Assembly (NCBI RefSeq): GCF_000745965.1
Contig: NZ_JQKI01000021.1
Coordinates: 46,011 to 110,010, forward strand
Reading direction: 5' to 3'
Source of the DNA: Edaphobacter aggregans DSM 19364
GTDB lineage: Bacteria > Acidobacteriota > Terriglobia > Terriglobales > Acidobacteriaceae
DNA length: 64,000 bases
Part shown: positions 11,016 to 20,066 of the stretch, piece after piece
Layout: each line of letters opens with the position of its first letter
Numbering within the stretch: the first letter of the stretch is position 1
Made by a program: the position numbers and the translations under genes
Notes under the pieces: generated by a model
The model's database searches: none
Told to the model about the DNA's origin: nothing
What the model saw: the letters and a program-made list of their open reading frames with translations, nothing else

Positions 11016-12035
11016 CTAAATTTCTAACGAGCGCAGGTCGACGCGCCTTCGGATCTGTTGCTGCTGCGCCATCTGCTGCTGGCGCGTTGTCTGCGGCTGC
11101 TCAGGCAGCTGCGTCGCCTTCTCCACCAGTATCGACCAGTCCTCCGGCACTGGAAGCTCCTGATCGAGCCCTGTCGTCGCCTCGCTCGGGGTCACGCGAA
11201 CCGCTACGGTCAGCTCGCTGCCTGCCTGGCCCCGAAACATGCCGCGTGTTGGGGGAACATCGGCATAATCGCGGCCGATGGCCGTACGGATGTGACGGTC
11301 TCGCGCGAGCAGCCAGTTGGTGGGATCGAATCCGACCCAGCCAAGCTGCGGCAAAAATGCCTCGACCCAGGCGTGCGTGGCCGAGTGCAGCGAGCGATCG
11401 TGGTCATGCGCTCCGTGAAACAGGTAGCCGCTGACATAGCGACAGGGAATCCGCAGCTTCGAACGCACGAGCGCGGTCATGATGTGAGCAAAGTCCTGGC
11501 AGACGCCGGCTTTGGTGCTGAGGGCCAGATCGATCGACGAGTCGACCTTGGTGGACTTCGGCTTGTAGTCGAAGTGCTCGTAGATCTGCTGGTTCAACTG
11601 GTGCAGCACCATCAGCGGATCGTCATGGCGGCGAACGTCAAGCTCCGTCGCCAGCGATTCCAGCGCGTCAGTCGGCTGAGCGAACTCGCTCGGCAAAAGC
11701 ATCTCCCAGTAATCGCCCTGCTCCACCATTGCATCCAACTCGGCCCATGCATCCGGGGCGAGGAAAGACGGAATATGCGCCGGGGGCATGACTTCGACGA
11801 CCGATTCCGCGACGATCACAAGTTGCGGGTGCTGGCCGGGAATATCGAAGTGATGCACGTGGTTGGCAAGGTGATCGCGATAGCTGAAGACGCGGCAGCG
11901 CGGGCTGACCGAGAGATGAAAGGTGAGGCAGCGCTGCGTCTGGTCGCTGCGCGGATGCATCCGCGTCTCCATCATGCTCTCGCTTACCGGATCGCTGTAG
12001 AGGAACTTCGTGAGATGTCGAATCGAGTAGTACAT
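11016..12035 (-). CDS. Transglutaminase-like protease family protein (alpha-E cluster)
   Basis: A 339-residue protein with the bacterial transglutaminase N-terminal beta region (MYYSIRHLTKFLYSDPVSES) and a transglutaminase/cysteine protease core. The catalytic Cys is in KAGVCQDFAHIMTAL, the His in HSATHAWVEAFLP and the Asp in WVGFDPTNW. The C-terminal 60 residues include a Gln-rich stretch before a basic end (QQQIRRRVDLRSLEI). Start 12035 follows GAAGGGAC; the longer frame to 12122 overlaps the upstream gene. It is the third gene of a tight set with an alpha-E protein (14-base gap) and a circularly permuted ATP-grasp. Published comparative genomics proposes that such sets make and process a peptide; the product is unknown. 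Confidence 0.9.
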   Translation of the reverse strand: MYYSIRHLTKFLYSDPVSESMMETRMHPRSDQTQRCLTFHLSVSPRCRVFSYRDHLANHVHHFDIPGQHPQLVIVAESVVEVMPPAHIPSFLAPDAWAELDAMVEQGDYWEMLLPSEFAQPTDALESLATELDVRRHDDPLMVLHQLNQQIYEHFDYKPKSTKVDSSIDLALSTKAGVCQDFAHIMTALVRSKLRIPCRYVSGYLFHGAHDHDRSLHSATHAWVEAFLPQLGWVGFDPTNWLLARDRHIRTAIGRDYADVPPTRGMFRGQAGSELTVAVRVTPSEATTGLDQELPVPEDWSILVEKATQLPEQPQTTRQQQMAQQQQIRRRVDLRSLEI

Positions 12036-12049
12036 TCCGAAAGTCCCTT

Positions 12050-13006
12050 CTAGCCCGCCAGTGCAGTCTGAACCGAGTAGTCGACGTAAAGCTCGTAGAT
12101 CATGCGATGAATCTCGCGGCACTGCGCCTGAATATTGCGGAGCGCGGCGACGACGTCCTGGCGCAGGATGTCGTCGATGCTGCTGAAGCTGAGCTGGGCG
12201 CTCAGGCGTCCAGAGAGGCGATGCAACGGCTCGGCGCGGCTTTTTCCACTCTCACGCTGGATCGCCTCCAGCGCGCATTGCATGCTGTCGATCGCGAATC
12301 GCAGGGAGTGAGGAAACTGCTCGTCCAGCAGCAGGAACTCGAGGATCTGGTTTGGCGTAAGGTCCGCGGTGTAGACCTTGCAGTAGGCCTCGAAGGCGGT
12401 GGCAGAGCGCAGCAGTCCCATCCATTCCAGGTACTCGCTGCCCTCCGGAAGCCGTTCGGGGTGAACCCAGAGATCGTCGTGATAGGCCTCTATCAGCATG
12501 GCAGTGGCCGTGGCGCGCTCGATGAACCGTCCCACCTGAATAAACTGCCATCCTTCGCCGTGGCTCATCGTGGAATCGGTGATGCCCTGGAACTGATGAA
12601 TGGAATCCATCACCATCTGCAGGAACTCGGTGGATTCCATCTCAGCTGCGATCTCCGGCTTCGTGACCTGGAGATAGAGCGAGTTGAGCCTGTGCCACTG
12701 CTCGGTGGAGATCTGCTCGCGGACGTGCCGCGAATTCTCGCGGGCGGCGACGATGCAACGCACGATCGACGCATGAACGTTCGTATCGAAGGAGAGCATC
12801 CGCGTAAGGGTGTCAGGGTCGTCGGTCCATTCCACGTCGCGCGGATTGCCAAGCGCTCGCAGAACCCGCAGCCAGCGATGCTCCGAACTGGTGGAGCTCT
12901 CGTCGAGCATCAGGTTCAGGTTCACATCCAGCAGACGAGCCGTGTGCTCGGCGCGCTCGAGGTAACGGCTCATCCAGTACAGGCTATCGGCGACGCGGGA
13001 CAGCAT
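12050..13006 (-). CDS. Alpha-E domain-containing protein (DUF403)
   Basis: A 318-residue, mostly helical protein with the alpha-E family beginning MLSRVADSLYWMSRYLERAE followed by HTARLLDVNLNLML. The family is nearly always encoded next to a circularly permuted ATP-grasp and a transglutaminase, as here. Its biochemical role is not established. Start 13006 is chosen over ATG 13012 because GGGAG lies about 7 bases before it and almost touches the other. The gap to the ATP-grasp stop is 11 bases, and to the transglutaminase 14 bases, so the three are one transcription unit. Confidence 0.92.
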   Translation of the reverse strand: MLSRVADSLYWMSRYLERAEHTARLLDVNLNLMLDESSTSSEHRWLRVLRALGNPRDVEWTDDPDTLTRMLSFDTNVHASIVRCIVAARENSRHVREQISTEQWHRLNSLYLQVTKPEIAAEMESTEFLQMVMDSIHQFQGITDSTMSHGEGWQFIQVGRFIERATATAMLIEAYHDDLWVHPERLPEGSEYLEWMGLLRSATAFEAYCKVYTADLTPNQILEFLLLDEQFPHSLRFAIDSMQCALEAIQRESGKSRAEPLHRLSGRLSAQLSFSSIDDILRQDVVAALRNIQAQCREIHRMIYELYVDYSVQTALAG

Positions 13007-13017
13007 CGGCATCTCCC

Positions 13018-14484
13018 TCACTGGCTCAGCACCCATGTGTCTTTGCTTCCGCCTCCCTGCGACGAGTTGACGACCAGCGATCCTCGCTCGAGCGCGACGC
13101 GGGTCAGGCCGCCGGGAACGACGGTGACGCGGTCGCCGTAGAGAACGTAGGGGCGAAGGTCGACGTGTCGCGGCTCCAGCGAGTCCTCGATCAGGCAGGG
13201 AGCGCGGGAGAACGAGATCGTCGGCTGGGCGATGTAGTTGCGCGGATCGGCTTCGATCCTCGCGGCGAACTCCTCGCGCTGCGCAGCGGTGGACTGCGGC
13301 CCGATCAGCATGCCGTAACCGCCGCTCTCACCAACGGCTTTGACGACCAGTTTGTCGAGGTTTGCGATCGTATGCTGCCGCTCACTTGGGCGTGTCATCA
13401 GATAGGTCTCGACGTTCTTGAGCACAGGCTCTTCGGCGAGGTAGTAGCGGATGATGTCGGGCACGTAAGCGTAGAGAGCCTTGTCGTCGGCGACTCCAGT
13501 TCCGAAGGCGTTGGCAAGCGTGACGTTGCCGGCGCGATAAGCGTTGAAGAGTCCCGCGACGCCGAGCATCGAATCCGGGCGGAAGGCGAGCGGATCGATG
13601 AAGTCGTCGTCGACGCGGCGGTAGATGACGTCGACGCGGCGAAGACCGCTGGTCGTCCGCATGTAGACGATGTTGTCGTGAACGACGAGGTCGCGGCCTT
13701 CCACCAGCTCGATTCCCATCTGACGGGCGAGATAGGCGTGCTCGAAGTAGGCGGAGTTGAAGACTCCGGGCGAGAGCAGAACGATGTTCGGCTCGGGACG
13801 TCCTTCGGGGGCAAGAGAGCGCAGTGTTCCCAGCAGCAGCTGCGTGTACTGCTCGATGGGCCGGACGTTGTAGCTGCGGAAGAGCTGAGGAAAGATGCGC
13901 TTCATCACGCGGCGGTTGGTCAGCATGTAGCTGACTCCGCTGGGGACGCGAAGGTTGTCCTCGAGGACGACGAACTCGCCGTTTTCGAAGCGGATAAGGT
14001 CGGTTCCGCAGATGGCGATGTAGATGTTGCGCGGCACCTGCAAGCCGATCATCTGGCGGCGATACTGGCGGCAGCTGAAGACGATCTCGCGCGGGACGAC
14101 GCCGTCGCGCAGGATGCGGCCTTCGTTGTAGATGTCTTTGAGGAAGAGGTTCAGCGCGGTGATACGCTGCGTGAGTCCGGACTCAACCTTCTCCCACTCC
14201 GCGGCGGTGATGATGCGCGGTAGAAGATCGTAGGGGAAGATCTTCTCGGTTCCTTCTTGGCGACCGTAGACGGTAAACGTGATGCCCTGGTTGAGGAAGC
14301 TGAGGTCTGCGGCCTGCTTTCTGCGTTGCAGCTCGTCGGCTGGAAGCGAGGAGATGTGTCCGAAGAGCAGCTCGTAGTGACGGTGAAGCTCGCCTTCCGC
14401 GATGAACATCTCGTCGTAGGCATAGTCCAGCAGATAGCTTTTGAGTGACGTCTGCGCGAACTGCATGGACTGGTTTTGGGCCAT
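13018..14484 (-). CDS. Circularly permuted ATP-grasp protein (DUF404/DUF407)
   Basis: A 488-residue predicted peptide ligase of the circularly permuted ATP-grasp group. Recognisable segments are [120 protein letters not shown] and the C-terminal [27 protein letters not shown] end. ATP-grasp enzymes activate a carboxylate as acyl phosphate and join it to an amine. The gene starts the ATP-grasp, alpha-E, transglutaminase set; a cysteine dioxygenase gene lies 71 bases upstream on the same strand. The ribosome site before 14484 (AAGG) is modest. Partner and product are unknown. Confidence 0.93.
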   Translation of the reverse strand: MAQNQSMQFAQTSLKSYLLDYAYDEMFIAEGELHRHYELLFGHISSLPADELQRRKQAADLSFLNQGITFTVYGRQEGTEKIFPYDLLPRIITAAEWEKVESGLTQRITALNLFLKDIYNEGRILRDGVVPREIVFSCRQYRRQMIGLQVPRNIYIAICGTDLIRFENGEFVVLEDNLRVPSGVSYMLTNRRVMKRIFPQLFRSYNVRPIEQYTQLLLGTLRSLAPEGRPEPNIVLLSPGVFNSAYFEHAYLARQMGIELVEGRDLVVHDNIVYMRTTSGLRRVDVIYRRVDDDFIDPLAFRPDSMLGVAGLFNAYRAGNVTLANAFGTGVADDKALYAYVPDIIRYYLAEEPVLKNVETYLMTRPSERQHTIANLDKLVVKAVGESGGYGMLIGPQSTAAQREEFAARIEADPRNYIAQPTISFSRAPCLIEDSLEPRHVDLRPYVLYGDRVTVVPGGLTRVALERGSLVVNSSQGGGSKDTWVLSQ

Positions 14485-14555
14485 GGAAGAACCTTGAGTA
14501 TAGCGACAGCCCTGCGGCGGGCCAAAACATATTCTGCTGCGGACGGGGCAGCAAA

Positions 14556-15191
14556 TTACTTTTCCAGCCTGTGGCCTTCTTTGCTGAAGTAGCTCAGCTG
14601 ACGTCGATAGCAGCGCTGGTGCTCGAGGTCGAAGGCAATGCAGGAGTCGAAGGGCTTGGAGTAGACGTGCAGGCTAATGCAGCCGGTCGTTCCAGCGTTT
14701 TCGATCTGATGTATGGTTTGGAGCTTGTCGACTGTAACCATGCCGCTTCCTTCGACGCAGCTGAGGGTGCGGACCTTGTCGATCTGAAGCTCGGTGGCTC
14801 CGCCGAGGCAGTCAATGTTGACGACGTTCTGGTTTTCAGGAGCGTTGCAGCGGGTGTGATGGTACTCGTGGGTGAGGACTTCTCCCTGCGAGATGGTCAT
14901 CCAGCCGAGCTGGCCGTTGTGGGTGTGGATGGCAGTCTTCTGGCCGGGCGACCAGCAGATGGTCATCACCTCGAAGAGTTCGTCGCGGTAGATCAGATTG
15001 CGGGTGTAGAAGCTGTCGCGCCACCAGACGTAGTCGTGAAGGGCTTCGCGGCGCAACGTGGTTGCAGCCATGTATGCGGCGATCCGTTCCTTGGTGATGA
15101 GATCCCGCTCCAGGTCTTTTAGTCCCGCTACGAAGTCCGCTACTCCGGTCCGTAGCGGGTGAGTACAATCGGCAACGCCTGTGGTCGTCAT
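14556..15191 (-). CDS. Cysteine dioxygenase family protein
   Basis: A 211-residue cupin-fold, non-haem iron enzyme that would oxidise cysteine to cysteine sulfinate. The metal-binding pair is in [20 protein letters not shown] and the third His in [23 protein letters not shown] follows, as in type I cysteine dioxygenases. AGGGAG precedes the ATG at 15191; the open frame reaches 15242 without a better site. It lies upstream of the ATP-grasp/alpha-E/transglutaminase genes in the same direction, so it may share their transcript, though the 71-base gap could hold its own terminator or promoter. Related thiol dioxygenases with other substrates cannot be excluded. Confidence 0.87.
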   Translation of the reverse strand: MTTTGVADCTHPLRTGVADFVAGLKDLERDLITKERIAAYMAATTLRREALHDYVWWRDSFYTRNLIYRDELFEVMTICWSPGQKTAIHTHNGQLGWMTISQGEVLTHEYHHTRCNAPENQNVVNIDCLGGATELQIDKVRTLSCVEGSGMVTVDKLQTIHQIENAGTTGCISLHVYSKPFDSCIAFDLEHQRCYRRQLSYFSKEGHRLEK

Positions 15192-15304
15192 GGTCAAACT
15201 CCCTGCGCGAATAGATCTCGACGCGCAGTCTCTATTATCCACCTCCCCGGACGACGAAACTCAAGGAAAATAGTCGCGCCGCCAAGGGGAGGCTCTTAGA
15301 GGTA

Positions 15305-16057
15305 CTACATCCGAAATCCGCCTGCCGCGACCACAATCTGTCCTGTGATCCATCCTGAATCGTCGGAGGCGAAGAAGACAGCAGCCTTCGCGATGTCGTC
15401 GGGATGGGCGATCCTTCCCAGAGGTGTTCCTGCCTCGACGTACTTGCGTTCCGCGCTCTCGGCGAGCCCGGCAGCGCGGTAGCCTTCGGTATCCACCATG
15501 CCCGGATTCAACGAGTTGACTCGGATCTTTTTGGGTCCAAGCTCCTTGGATAGCGAGACAGTGATTGCGTCCACGGCCGCTTTGGTTGCGCTGTAGACGG
15601 AGCCCATTGGCGCAGGCATTGGGCCCACAATGGAGCCGATGTTCAGGATGGTTCCTCCTTCAGGCGGGAAGTGCTTCACGGCTTCCTGAGTCGTCAGAAG
15701 GAGTCCGAGCACATTCAGGTCGAACTGTTTGTGAAAGTGCTCCGGTGTGATCGCGTCCAGTGGTCCGAACTCGTAGATGCCGGCGTTATTGATCAGGATA
15801 TCGACCTTGCCGTAAGCGGCCACGGTCTCCTGAAAGAGCCTTTTGATATCTTCCGGCTTTGCGACGTTTCCCTGTACTGCAGTGGCTTTACCGCCGTTGC
15901 CTTTGATGTTGTCCACGACGGCGTCGGCGCCTGCTTTGCTGCTGCTGTAGTTGACGACTACGGAAGCGCCATCCGCGGCCAGATGTTCGGCGATTGACGC
16001 TCCGATGCCCTTGGAAGCGCCGGTGACGACTGCCACTTTCCCGTTCAGATTGCTCAT
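15305..16057 (-). CDS. SDR family oxidoreductase
   Basis: A 250-residue classical short-chain dehydrogenase: VTGASKGIGASIAEHL for the dinucleotide, NNAGIYEFGPLD, a catalytic Ser in LNIGSIVGPM and the YSATK pair in SVYSATKAAVDA. The C-terminus ends GWITGQIVVAAGGFRM, typical of the glucose/3-oxoacyl dehydrogenase-like group (usually G-x-DGG, here AAGG). GGAGG precedes the ATG at 16057. It is a single gene between the cysteine dioxygenase and the divergent typA. The substrate cannot be deduced. Confidence 0.9.
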   Translation of the reverse strand: MSNLNGKVAVVTGASKGIGASIAEHLAADGASVVVNYSSSKAGADAVVDNIKGNGGKATAVQGNVAKPEDIKRLFQETVAAYGKVDILINNAGIYEFGPLDAITPEHFHKQFDLNVLGLLLTTQEAVKHFPPEGGTILNIGSIVGPMPAPMGSVYSATKAAVDAITVSLSKELGPKKIRVNSLNPGMVDTEGYRAAGLAESAERKYVEAGTPLGRIAHPDDIAKAAVFFASDDSGWITGQIVVAAGGFRM

Positions 16058-16262
16058 TGTCTTACCTCCGCGATGTCTGATTGTGATCAACGGGGTACAG
16101 CGACGAGATGACGAGAACGAAAAATCAGCAAGAAATGCCAGTGAAATATCTGCTGCGGTTCGCTTTGCCGTGCCGGGAAACCGCTCACTACGTTAGACTA
16201 ATAGTGACGCCCAAATCCCTATTTTATCCACTCTTAGGCGTGCAGACAGGACATTCAACGCA

Positions 16263-18077
16263 GTGAGCCAGCAGCCAATCCGCAATATCGCCATCATCGC
16301 CCACGTCGACCATGGAAAGACCACGCTTGTCGATGCCATGCTTCGCCAGTCCGGAACGTTCCGCGCCAATGAGGCGGTTGCTGACCGCGTCATGGACTCC
16401 AACGACCTTGAAAAGGAGCGCGGCATCACGATTCTGGCCAAGAACACGGCCATCCATTACATGGATTCGAAGATCAACATCGTCGACACGCCTGGTCACG
16501 CTGACTTCGGCGGCGAGGTGGAGCGCGCGCTGAAGATGGTCGATGGCGTGGTTCTGCTGGTCGACGCTTCGGAGGGTCCGCTGCCGCAGACGCGCTATGT
16601 GCTGTCGAAGGCGCTGGAGGCGAAGCTGACTCCGATCCTTGTGATCAACAAGATCGATCGGCCGGACGCTCGTCCGCAGGAGGTGGTGAACGAGGTGTAT
16701 GACCTGTTCATCGACCTCGACGCCGATGAGAGCGTGCTCGAATTTCCGATCATCTACACCAATGGCAAGGCCGGAACAGCGACGATGGACCTGGCGACTC
16801 CAGGAACCGATCTGAAGCCGCTTTTTGAGCTGATCACCAACACGATTCCGGTCGCGAAAGGCGATCCGAATGGCGCGCTGCAGATCCTGGTGACGAACCT
16901 CGATTACTCCGACTATCTGGGCCGTCTTGCCATCGCTCGCGTCTTCAATGGGACGCTGACGACGGGTCAGGAAGTTGCGGTCTCGAAGACCGATGGGTCG
17001 CTGCAGAACGTGAAGATCACGAAGCTGTTCAGCTTCGACGGGCTGAAGCGCACGGACATCACGGAGACGACGCTGGGCGACATCGTTGCGATCGCCGGCG
17101 TTGCGGGCATCACGATCGGCGAGTCGATTACGAACATCGAGAATCCTGCTCCGCTGCCGCTGATCAAGATCGATGAGCCGACGATTGCGATCCAGTTTTC
17201 GGTAAACAACTCGCCGTTTGCGGGTCGCGAAGGTCAGTATGTGACGAGTCGCAACCTGAAGGAACGGCTGGAGAGGGAACTGCTGACGAACGTCTCGATT
17301 CGCGTCGAGGATACTGGTTCGCCTGAGACGTTCAAGGTGCTAGGGCGCGGCGAGTTGCAGCTCTCGGTGCTGATCGAGATGATGCGTCGCGAGGGCTTCG
17401 AGCTGATGGTCTCGCGTCCGGAGATCGTGACGCGGCGCATCGAGGACAAGTTGATGGAGCCGAACGAGCACCTGACGGTGGACGTTCCGGAGAGCTTTGT
17501 GGGAACGGTGATCGAGCGGCTTGGGCCTCGCAAGGGCGAGATGACCAAGATGACGAATCACGGCTCGGGGCGCGTGCGGATGGAGTTCATGATTCCTTCG
17601 CGCGGGCTGATCGGCCTGCGCTCGGAGATGCTAACTGAGACGAGGGGCACGATCATCATGAATTCCATTGCTGATGGTTATGTTCCTTACCAGGGCGAGA
17701 TTCCGCAGCGTCCGACGGGCGCGCTGATCTCGGACCGCAACGGCACGACGACGACGTATGCGCTGAATGGGCTGCAGGACCGCGGCGTGCTGTTTGTCGG
17801 CGACGGAACCGAGGTGTATGAGGGCATGGTCGTGGGCGAGCACTCGCGCGATAACGACCTGGACGTGAACGCAGTTCGCGAGAAGAAGCTGACGAATATG
17901 CGCGCTTCAGGCTCGGACGACGCGCTGCGTCTGGTTCCTTACAAGCAGCAGACGCTGGAACAGGCGATCGAGTTCATCGCGGACGATGAGCTGGTGGAGG
18001 TGACTCCGAAGTCGCTGCGGCTGCGGAAGAAGGTGCTGCAGGCGAATCGGAGGCCGCGGAAGGGGCAGCTGGAGTAG
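16263..18077 (+). CDS. typA: Translational GTPase TypA/BipA
   Basis: A 604-residue ribosome-associated GTPase with the EF-G-like architecture of TypA. G1 is [12 protein letters not shown], switch II is [18 protein letters not shown]4 is [12 protein letters not shown], and the [11 protein letters not shown] segment identifies the family. Domain II, the EF-G domain V-like part ([20 protein letters not shown]) and the TypA-specific C-terminal domain ([36 protein letters not shown]) follow. The start is GTG at 16263 with only a weak AGGAC site; no better ATG is upstream. It is monocistronic. Its stop is four bases before repeat element copy B, whose internal hairpin probably ends the transcript. 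Confidence 0.97.
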   Translation: MSQQPIRNIAIIAHVDHGKTTLVDAMLRQSGTFRANEAVADRVMDSNDLEKERGITILAKNTAIHYMDSKINIVDTPGHADFGGEVERALKMVDGVVLLVDASEGPLPQTRYVLSKALEAKLTPILVINKIDRPDARPQEVVNEVYDLFIDLDADESVLEFPIIYTNGKAGTATMDLATPGTDLKPLFELITNTIPVAKGDPNGALQILVTNLDYSDYLGRLAIARVFNGTLTTGQEVAVSKTDGSLQNVKITKLFSFDGLKRTDITETTLGDIVAIAGVAGITIGESITNIENPAPLPLIKIDEPTIAIQFSVNNSPFAGREGQYVTSRNLKERLERELLTNVSIRVEDTGSPETFKVLGRGELQLSVLIEMMRREGFELMVSRPEIVTRRIEDKLMEPNEHLTVDVPESFVGTVIERLGPRKGEMTKMTNHGSGRVRMEFMIPSRGLIGLRSEMLTETRGTIIMNSIADGYVPYQGEIPQRPTGALISDRNGTTTTYALNGLQDRGVLFVGDGTEVYEGMVVGEHSRDNDLDVNAVREKKLTNMRASGSDDALRLVPYKQQTLEQAIEFIADDELVEVTPKSLRLRKKVLQANRRPRKGQLE

Positions 18078-18080
18078 TAG

Positions 18081-18361
18081 CCCCTCCCCCCTGTTTTTGG
18101 CAAAATCTTGGATCTAAAAGGTTTAGCCAAGGGGTTGAGGAGTAAATATTGAAGCTGTTGGACTTAAGTGTCAAAATATTGAAAATAAATGAGTTGATGA
18201 AGTGAGGCCCGGAGTGATCCCGGGCCTTTTCTTTTTCCTGACTACTTTTAGTTTAGCGGGTGGAGGGTAAATAATCGGCACTTTTTGGGGCTATTTTTTG
18301 GAGATAAGTCTTTTATTTTTATTGGTTTATAGGATTTATGGCGTATTCGGGGGGCTTGACA
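18081..18361 (+). repeat. Composite intergenic element, copy B (281 bp)
   Basis: Starts with CCCCTCCCCCC, then TTTTGGCAAAATCTTGG and the diverged inverted repeat GGCAAAA (18099-18105) with TTTAGCC, then GTGTCAAAATATTGAAAAT, a GC-rich hairpin (18206-18226) followed by a T-run, the block CTACTTTTAGTTTAGCGGG and TGGAGGGTAAATAATCGGCACTTT, and ends CGGGGGGCTTGACA at 18361. Copy C shows the same order and nearly the same length (282 bp), with the shared words GAATCGGCACTTT/AATCGGCACTTT and GGGGCTTGACA. It starts directly after typA. Confidence 0.75.
18206..18236 (+). terminator. Rho-independent terminator after typA, inside repeat copy B
   Basis: GGCCCGG (18206-18212) pairs with CCGGGCC (18220-18226) across a 7-base loop and is followed by TTTTCTTTTT. 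It is 130 bases after typA and is the internal hairpin of the composite element. Confidence 0.8.
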
Positions 18362-18395
18362 GCCATTTTCCGGGGAAAGTCTAGGGGGACGGTGC

Positions 18396-18620
18396 GAAAT
18401 GGTGGGCGCAAAGGCGAACTACTACGATTCTTCCCCTTCGGCTTCGCTCAGGGCCAGAATGACGGGCCCTAACGAAATGGTGGGTGTTTCTGGTGAACTG
18501 CTGGGATTCTTCCCCCTTCGGCTTCGCTCAGGGTCAGAATGACGGCTTTGACGACATGGTGGGTGGTTCGGCGAACTACTGCGATTCTTCCCCTTCGGCT
18601 TCGCTCAGGGCAGAATGAGG
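18396..18620. repeat. Three tandem copies of a 78-79 bp REP-like repeat
   Basis: Units start near 18396, 18474 and 18553. Each has GAAATGGTGGG or GACATGGTGGG at its left, then GCGAACTACT-type sequence, CGATTCTTCCCCTTCGGCTT and CGCTCAGGGCCAGAATGACG. The core CTTCGGCTTCGCTCAGGG is identical in all three; the outer parts have drifted by a few substitutions and the third unit is cut short. It lies between repeat copy B and the CE15 gene. Confidence 0.85.
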
Positions 18621-18698
18621 TCTCTACCTTGAGGCGACAGGCGCTGTAATCCGTTAGTATTCGTGCGTTGGGAGACTGGTCGGGCCGGAGGGTTACGG

Positions 18699-20018
18699 AT
18701 GAGGTTGCGGGTGGGGCTGTGGATGGCGGTGGGGTTGATGGGAATTCATGGTGGGTTTGCGCAGGGGCCGCGGCCGGAGGCTCCGGCTAGTCTGCCGCGT
18801 GAGGTGGCGGGGATTCCGGTGAACTATGACGAGGGGAAGGTGGGGACGTATACGCTTCCTGATCCTCTGGTGCTGAATGATGGCAAGCCGGTGAAGGATG
18901 CGAAGACCTGGACGATGCGGCGGCGGCCGGAGATTGTGCGGATTCTCGAGGCGCAGCAGTTTGGAGTGGAACCCGGACGACCGAAGGGAGAGCGCTTCGA
19001 GGTGGTGGAGAAGGGGACCGAGGCGCTGCGTGGGAAGGCGGTGCGGAGGAGGGTGGAGATTCATCTGCTGGCCAATAAGACGGCTCCGGTGATTCACCTG
19101 GTGGAGTATCTGCCGGCTGCGGTGAAGAGGCCGGTGCCGATGCTGCTGACGATCAGCTTTACGGCGCCTTCGAGCATGGTCGATGATCCGGGGCTTCCGG
19201 AAGGAGAGATTTGGGACGCGAAGACGAAGGCGAAGGTTCCGGCGAAGACGGGGCGGGAGTTTGGAAAGATCGATGTGGCGGCGTTTCTGGACGCGGGGAT
19301 TGGGGTGGCTACGTTTTATTACGGCGATGTGGAGCCGGACTATGCGGAGGGGTTCTCGCAGGGCGTTCGCAGGTTTTATCTGAAGAAGAGGACGCGTGGG
19401 CCAGAGGAGTGGGGCTCGATTGCGGCGTGGGCGTGGGGAATGAGCCGGGTGGAGGACTACTTCGAGACGGACAAGAGCGTGGATGCCAAGCGGGTGGCGA
19501 TCCATGGGGTCTCGCGGCTGGGCAAGACGGTGATGTGGGCGGGGGCGCAAGACGAGCGGTTTGCGGCGGTGATCGCGAGTTGCTCGGGCGAGGGCGGGGC
19601 GGCGCTGAGCCATCGGGATTACGGCGAGACGATTGCGCACCTGACGGCGCCTTCGCGATATCCGTACCAGTTCGCGGAAAATTTCGGCAAGTGGGCGGGG
19701 TTTCCGGACAAGGCTCCGATGGATGCGCACATGCTGGTGGCGCTGATTGCGCCTCGGCCGGTGCTGCTGCAGACGGGGACGACGGACTTCTGGTCGGACC
19801 CGAAGGGGGAGTTTTTAGCGGCGGTGGCGGCGGAGCCGGTTTATAGGCTGCTGGGCAAGGAAGGGCTGGGTCTTGGGCCGGATGGCTGGCCGGAGGCGAA
19901 GACTCCAGTGTTTCATGATATCGGGTATTACATGCATGATGGGGGGCATGGGATGGTTCCGGGGGATTGGCAGGTGTATGTGGAGTTTCTGACGGCGCAT
20001 CTGCATCCGGAGCGGTGA
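18699..20018 (+). CDS. Glucuronoyl esterase-like protein (CE15)
   Basis: A 439-residue exported alpha/beta hydrolase resembling carbohydrate esterase family 15, which cleaves ester bonds between glucuronic acid of xylan and lignin alcohols. The nucleophile Ser is in IHGVSRLGKTVMW, matching the family GCSRxGK motif except that Val replaces Cys. ASCSGEGGA carries the conserved Glu region, and the catalytic His is in YYMHDGGHGMVPGDW. A signal peptide (MRLRVGLWMAVGLMGIHGGF) follows the ATG at 18699, which has GGAGGG upstream; an in-frame GTG at 18663 would add 12 residues. It stands alone downstream of the REP-like array. Codon use is unusually rich in G-ending codons but similar to neighbouring right-strand genes. 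Confidence 0.82.
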   Translation: MRLRVGLWMAVGLMGIHGGFAQGPRPEAPASLPREVAGIPVNYDEGKVGTYTLPDPLVLNDGKPVKDAKTWTMRRRPEIVRILEAQQFGVEPGRPKGERFEVVEKGTEALRGKAVRRRVEIHLLANKTAPVIHLVEYLPAAVKRPVPMLLTISFTAPSSMVDDPGLPEGEIWDAKTKAKVPAKTGREFGKIDVAAFLDAGIGVATFYYGDVEPDYAEGFSQGVRRFYLKKRTRGPEEWGSIAAWAWGMSRVEDYFETDKSVDAKRVAIHGVSRLGKTVMWAGAQDERFAAVIASCSGEGGAALSHRDYGETIAHLTAPSRYPYQFAENFGKWAGFPDKAPMDAHMLVALIAPRPVLLQTGTTDFWSDPKGEFLAAVAAEPVYRLLGKEGLGLGPDGWPEAKTPVFHDIGYYMHDGGHGMVPGDWQVYVEFLTAHLHPER

Positions 20019-20066
20019 GGAGCCGGGATGATATTTTTGTAAGCACTTCACTTACAGCGAGATCAG

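Noticed and set aside
18331..18361. GGGGCTTGACA ends of the composite element as -35 boxes
   Set aside because: TTGACA is a perfect -35 word, but no acceptable -10 lies 16-18 bases downstream in copy B or C, so a promoter is not supported.
18396..18620. A possible CRISPR array
   Set aside because: The units are 78-79 bp, tandem without unique spacers between identical short repeats, and no cas gene is near.
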